Positions 5,388-7,580 of a DNA stretch of 7,580 bases are shown piece by piece. Positions within the stretch are counted from its first letter, which is position 1. Every line of letters starts with the position of its first letter. Origin of the DNA: CAYTKU01 sp964550845 (GTDB lineage: Bacteria; Patescibacteriota; Patescibacteriia; Magasanikbacterales; UBA922). The notes beneath the pieces are model-generated. The model did no database searches and was not told where the DNA came from. It saw only the letters and a list, made by a program, of their open reading frames with translations. The translations under genes and the position numbers were made by a program. The stretch spans positions 1 through 7,580 of the forward strand of contig CAZKAD010000046.1 in NCBI GenBank assembly GCA_964550845.1. Reading direction: 5' to 3'.

Positions 5388-6185
5388 ATGAGATCAAAAT
5401 ATCTATTAGTGGCTACATGGGGAGTGCTCATATTAGTTGGTGCAGGTTGTTCATCCAAAACTACTCTAAACCAAAACAATGCGACAACTACAAGTAATGT
5501 CACTGTGCAAGAGCCTCAATATAATACGCCAATATTGCAAGAGAAGGACCCTGAATATATTGCAAAAAATGATGCCTACTTTTTTATTGTTGAAAACAAA
5601 GAGAATAATTTAGGAAATACTGTAGAGTATGCAATTCTTTCGGTGAGAAAGAATTGTGACAGTTTTGGATTGATATTCCTTACGAAAGATCAGCCTTTGA
5701 ATCTTGGAGCTTACAAAAATAAACCGTTTCTGTGGAAACAATATGATGTTCAAAATGGAGAATATATGTTGAAAGAAATCGAAGCAGATCCTACCTCGAA
5801 GCAAGAAATAGAAAATTTCAAAAAGACTTGTCCTGATCCATTTGGAAGATACATGGTTTCGAGTGCACCCCTCACAGGCCTACATTTGTATGTTGAATCT
5901 CTTGATCAATCTTCCACAAATGTTCTCGCTGCAATTAAGGCAATAAATGTTGTAGAATACAAACCAGCAGAATTCACGGATAAAAATCAAATCAAGACGT
6001 TGTTTTTGACAGTTCCAAATAGCAAGTTTAATGAGCTTGAAGCCCTTTTGCAAAAAGAAGCAAATGATAAAATCGTCTATGGAGCAAAAATTCTCTTTGG
6101 AGATCTGGGTGGGGAAATCGAAAGAGCAGAATTTGGTACAACCAATTTTGAGATCAAACTGATTGCGGTAAGTGCTGTTAATTAA
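5388..6185 (+). CDS. Predicted lipoprotein of unknown function
   Basis: The 265-residue precursor starts with a short basic N terminus and a hydrophobic core (about 5-18) ending in VGAGC, with the candidate lipidated cysteine at 21 followed by SSK. A Gly at -3 is not the textbook Leu but is acceptable in lipoproteins. Residues 22-45 are a Thr/Asn/Ser-rich tether. The remaining 220 residues are mixed alpha/beta, with no family I recognise. After lipidation two cysteines remain, 90 and 148, which could form one disulfide. The C terminus includes a helix-like segment, KFNELEALLQKEANDK (213-228), between strands. The gene has its own promoter and strong terminator, so it is probably transcribed alone. 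Signal peptide and lipobox are convincing; the function is unknown. Confidence 0.8.
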   Translation: MRSKYLLVATWGVLILVGAGCSSKTTLNQNNATTTSNVTVQEPQYNTPILQEKDPEYIAKNDAYFFIVENKENNLGNTVEYAILSVRKNCDSFGLIFLTKDQPLNLGAYKNKPFLWKQYDVQNGEYMLKEIEADPTSKQEIENFKKTCPDPFGRYMVSSAPLTGLHLYVESLDQSSTNVLAAIKAINVVEYKPAEFTDKNQIKTLFLTVPNSKFNELEALLQKEANDKIVYGAKILFGDLGGEIERAEFGTTNFEIKLIAVSAVN

Positions 6186-6210
6186 AATAAAAAATTTTAA
6201 ATAATAAAAG

Positions 6211-6237
6211 CATCACTACAAGTAGTGGTGTTTTTTT
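6211..6237 (+). terminator. Strong intrinsic terminator after the lipoprotein gene
   Basis: CATCACTA (6211-6218) pairs with TAGTGGTG (6223-6230), with one G-U pair, around the loop CAAG, followed by seven T residues (6231-6237). The descending arm and tail share AGTGGTGTTT with the terminator at 3276-3304. Confidence 0.85.
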
Positions 6238-6253
6238 ATCCACAGAAGATTTC

Positions 6254-6282
6254 TTTACATACATCGTATACTGATGTACTAT
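6254..6282 (+). promoter_or_regulatory. Predicted padR promoter with an operator-like palindrome in its spacer
   Basis: TTTACA (6254-6259) and TACTAT (6277-6282) are spaced by 17 nt. The spacer is almost entirely a perfect 6-bp inverted repeat: TACATC (6260-6265) and GATGTA (6273-6278) around GTATACT. A repressor bound here would block RNA polymerase, and PadR regulators commonly repress their own promoters. A second candidate promoter is TTGTAA (6288-6293) with TATACT (6312-6317), spacer 18. Which is used cannot be decided from sequence. Confidence 0.5.
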
Positions 6283-6306
6283 ATACCTTGTAACACGAGG
6301 TATATA
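6280..6306 (+). promoter_or_regulatory. Large dyad symmetry over the padR transcription start region
   Basis: TATATACCTTGT (6280-6291) is the inverted complement of ACGAGGTATATA (6295-6306) around AAC, with one G-U mismatch. The outer 9 bp are perfect. It overlaps the -10 of the promoter at 6254-6282 and the expected start site, so it could be a second operator. As RNA it could also form a 12-bp hairpin; the short T-run after it is too poor for a clear terminator call. Confidence 0.5.
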
Positions 6307-6316
6307 ATTTTTATAC

Positions 6317-6343
6317 TATATGGATTCCTTTGTAATCCATATA
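6317..6343 (+). promoter_or_regulatory. Perfect 10-bp dyad in the padR leader
   Basis: TATATGGATT (6317-6326) and AATCCATATA (6334-6343) are perfect inverted repeats around CCTTTGT. There is no following T-run, so it is not a terminator. It may be another regulator-binding site or an RNA stem in the leader. The remaining 57 nt to the padR start show no recognisable site. Confidence 0.5.
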
Positions 6344-6400
6344 AACTTCATTCATTCGGAAAATTAGGAGCCAGCTCCACTTTTCCTCATTCAATCGTTT

Positions 6401-6730
6401 ATGAAATTCTCATCAGAACTCCTCAAGGGGACAACCAAAAATCTCATTCTTTCTGTCCTTTCAGAAAGAGACATGTATGGGTATGAAATCGTCAAGATGA
6501 TTGGAGACAAGAGCAATGATCTTCTCATTTTGGGTGAAGGAAGTATGTATCCTGCACTTCACGAGCTCGAAAAACGTGAGTATTTGAAAAGCTATTGGGT
6601 GGAACAAAGTGGTTCTCCCAATAGAAAATATTACAAAATTACACAGAAGGGGAGAAAAAATCTCAAAAATGCCTTGGAGGAATGGAGTGTGTTTCAAAAG
6701 GCAGTAAATAAAGTCTATAAAATCGCATAA
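6401..6730 (+). CDS. PadR-family transcriptional regulator
   Basis: The 109-residue protein is a typical short (subfamily 2-like) PadR regulator with a winged helix-turn-helix and a C-terminal helix for dimerisation. Diagnostic segments are LLKGTTKNLILSVL (7-20), MYGYEIVKMI (25-34), the recognition-helix region GSMYPALHELEKREYL (47-62), and the wing with RKYYKITQKG (75-84). PadR proteins are DNA-binding repressors, often autoregulatory and responsive to small molecules or envelope stress. The dyads at 6260-6343 are good candidate operators. The next gene starts 2 nt after its stop and encodes a HAAS-like membrane protein, the usual partner for PadR regulators of this type. The ATG at 6401 has no Shine-Dalgarno sequence; it begins exactly at the conserved N terminus. 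Confidence 0.95.
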   Translation: MKFSSELLKGTTKNLILSVLSERDMYGYEIVKMIGDKSNDLLILGEGSMYPALHELEKREYLKSYWVEQSGSPNRKYYKITQKGRKNLKNALEEWSVFQKAVNKVYKIA

Positions 6731-6732
6731 GT

Positions 6733-7580
6733 ATGAAAAATTCCAAAGAAATAATTGATGACGTTGTCCATCAATCTCATTTGAATAAAAAAGAAAAAGA
6801 AAATTTGCGAAAAGAATTGGAATCACACTTTTTTGAACGAGAAAATGATCTTCTCATAAAAGGAAAAAATGAAGAAAAATGTACCCCAGAGCAATCTTTT
6901 GGAAATACGAAGAAAATCGCAAGTGAAATCACCCTGGTTCATTCATTGTGGAGTAAAGAAAAAAAAGTACAGATGATTGTTTTGTTTTGGTGTATTTTTT
7001 CTATTCTGCAGTCTCTCTTCAACTGGTTTTTTGAAAGCGGAGGAGAACAAACTCTTTTGCAATTTATTTTTTTCGTTCTTCTATCTCCAATTTTTTCGGC
7101 CTTTACCACACTTATTTCAGTTTTGTTCATCTGGATCAATCCTTTTTTTCTTTCATTATTTGCAGTGAATATTCTCTTGTTTGCGAGTTTTCATATCATT
7201 CTCACTGGTGTGAGGCGTCTTTTTCCTACGCTTACTTCAAAGCTACAAAGCCAATTTCTCATGTTGTTATTTTCCTTTACACAGGTTTTGCATTGGTCCG
7301 CTCTTATATTTTCCTATAGAGAGCTTCCTTCGGCGCAAAAGAATTTGTATGAACATGCGGTCGGAGGCTTTCCATTTCAAGTTTTTGTGTACCCACATCC
7401 ACCAATGGGGAGTGACGTTGCTCCTGTAGCTATGTGGCCAGATTTTTATCTTCATTATTTCTTTTGGATGCTCATTGCAGCTATTTTCTCAGTTGTTGTG
7501 TTAAAAAAGAAAAAGTTTAACCCAGATCATATTCAATATATTTTCATTTGTGGAATCATTCTCTTTTTCTGTGGTATTTC
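6733..7580 (+). CDS. PadR-associated multi-pass membrane protein with N-terminal HAAS-like domain (3' partial)
   Basis: The frame is open from the ATG at 6733 to the window end, giving 282 codons without a stop; the C terminus lies outside. Residues about 1-70 are charged and helical. LRKELESHFFERENDLLIKG (25-44) followed by QSFGNTKKIASEI (54-66) matches the HAAS or permease-prefix pattern: an EL-x-x-H helix, then Phe-Gly and an Ile-Ala helix. These domains typically sit in proteins encoded beside PadR regulators. Hydrophobic segments follow at about 81-100, 110-134, 136-159, 174-194, 238-257 and from 268 on. A 43-residue polar loop (195-237) contains a Pro/His-rich stretch. The gap to padR is 2 nt, so they are cotranscribed. 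A role in sensing membrane or envelope state and relaying it to PadR is inferred from the family context, not shown here. Confidence 0.8.
   Translation, partial: MKNSKEIIDDVVHQSHLNKKEKENLRKELESHFFERENDLLIKGKNEEKCTPEQSFGNTKKIASEITLVHSLWSKEKKVQMIVLFWCIFSILQSLFNWFFESGGEQTLLQFIFFVLLSPIFSAFTTLISVLFIWINPFFLSLFAVNILLFASFHIILTGVRRLFPTLTSKLQSQFLMLLFSFTQVLHWSALIFSYRELPSAQKNLYEHAVGGFPFQVFVYPHPPMGSDVAPVAMWPDFYLHYFFWMLIAAIFSVVVLKKKKFNPDHIQYIFICGIILFFCGI

Noticed and set aside
6274..6486. 70-codon plus-strand frame across the padR control region
   Set aside because: It overlaps the dyads and the padR start in another frame and has no recognisable content.
6461..6826. 121-codon minus-strand frame
   Set aside because: It is antisense to padR and the start of the HAAS-like gene, both of which have clear family motifs.
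1..7580. CRISPR array, insertion sequence, transposase or phage genes
   Set aside because: No regularly spaced repeats, terminal inverted repeats or recognisable mobile-element proteins are present on either strand.

Overview
The window is AT-rich DNA (roughly one third G+C by eye) with closely packed genes. All intact genes are on the plus strand; the only minus-strand gene is a truncated remnant. The likely source is a member of the Patescibacteria (Candidate Phyla Radiation) or a bacterium of similar style. Reasons are the short genes, many small proteins with one N-terminal anchor followed by a Ser/Thr/Asn-rich linker, sigma70-like promoters with short leaders, and almost no Shine-Dalgarno sequences. 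This is an inference: no rRNA or phylogenetic marker is present. Tryptophan is encoded by TGG and intact genes stop at TAA or TAG, so nothing indicates a recoded TGA.

Bases 1-1976 hold a three-gene operon: a HAD-superfamily hydrolase, a NUDT15-like Nudix hydrolase and a class I SAM-dependent methyltransferase, spaced 4 and 9 nt apart. A promoter lies at 34-62 and a terminator at about 1954-1976. The first two genes suggest small-metabolite or nucleotide clean-up.

Bases 1828-6237 hold separately transcribed, mostly extracytoplasmic proteins. Two are anchored beta-propeller-like proteins (2055-3242 and 3583-4590) that look like diverged paralogues with a shared C-terminal cysteine-containing segment. 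Between them is a truncated DUF1801 remnant on the minus strand. Then come a membrane-anchored DUF218/SanA-like protein and a lipoprotein of unknown function. Strong intrinsic terminators follow both propeller genes and the lipoprotein.

Bases 6238-7580 hold a PadR-family regulator and, 2 nt downstream, a multi-pass membrane protein with an N-terminal HAAS-like (PadR-associated) domain that runs off the window end. Upstream is a 160-nt control region with a promoter whose spacer is a palindrome, plus two larger dyads. It looks like an autoregulated PadR/HAAS membrane-signalling module. This module and the propeller pair are the most interesting content; I see no clear sign of a wholly new defence or mobile system.
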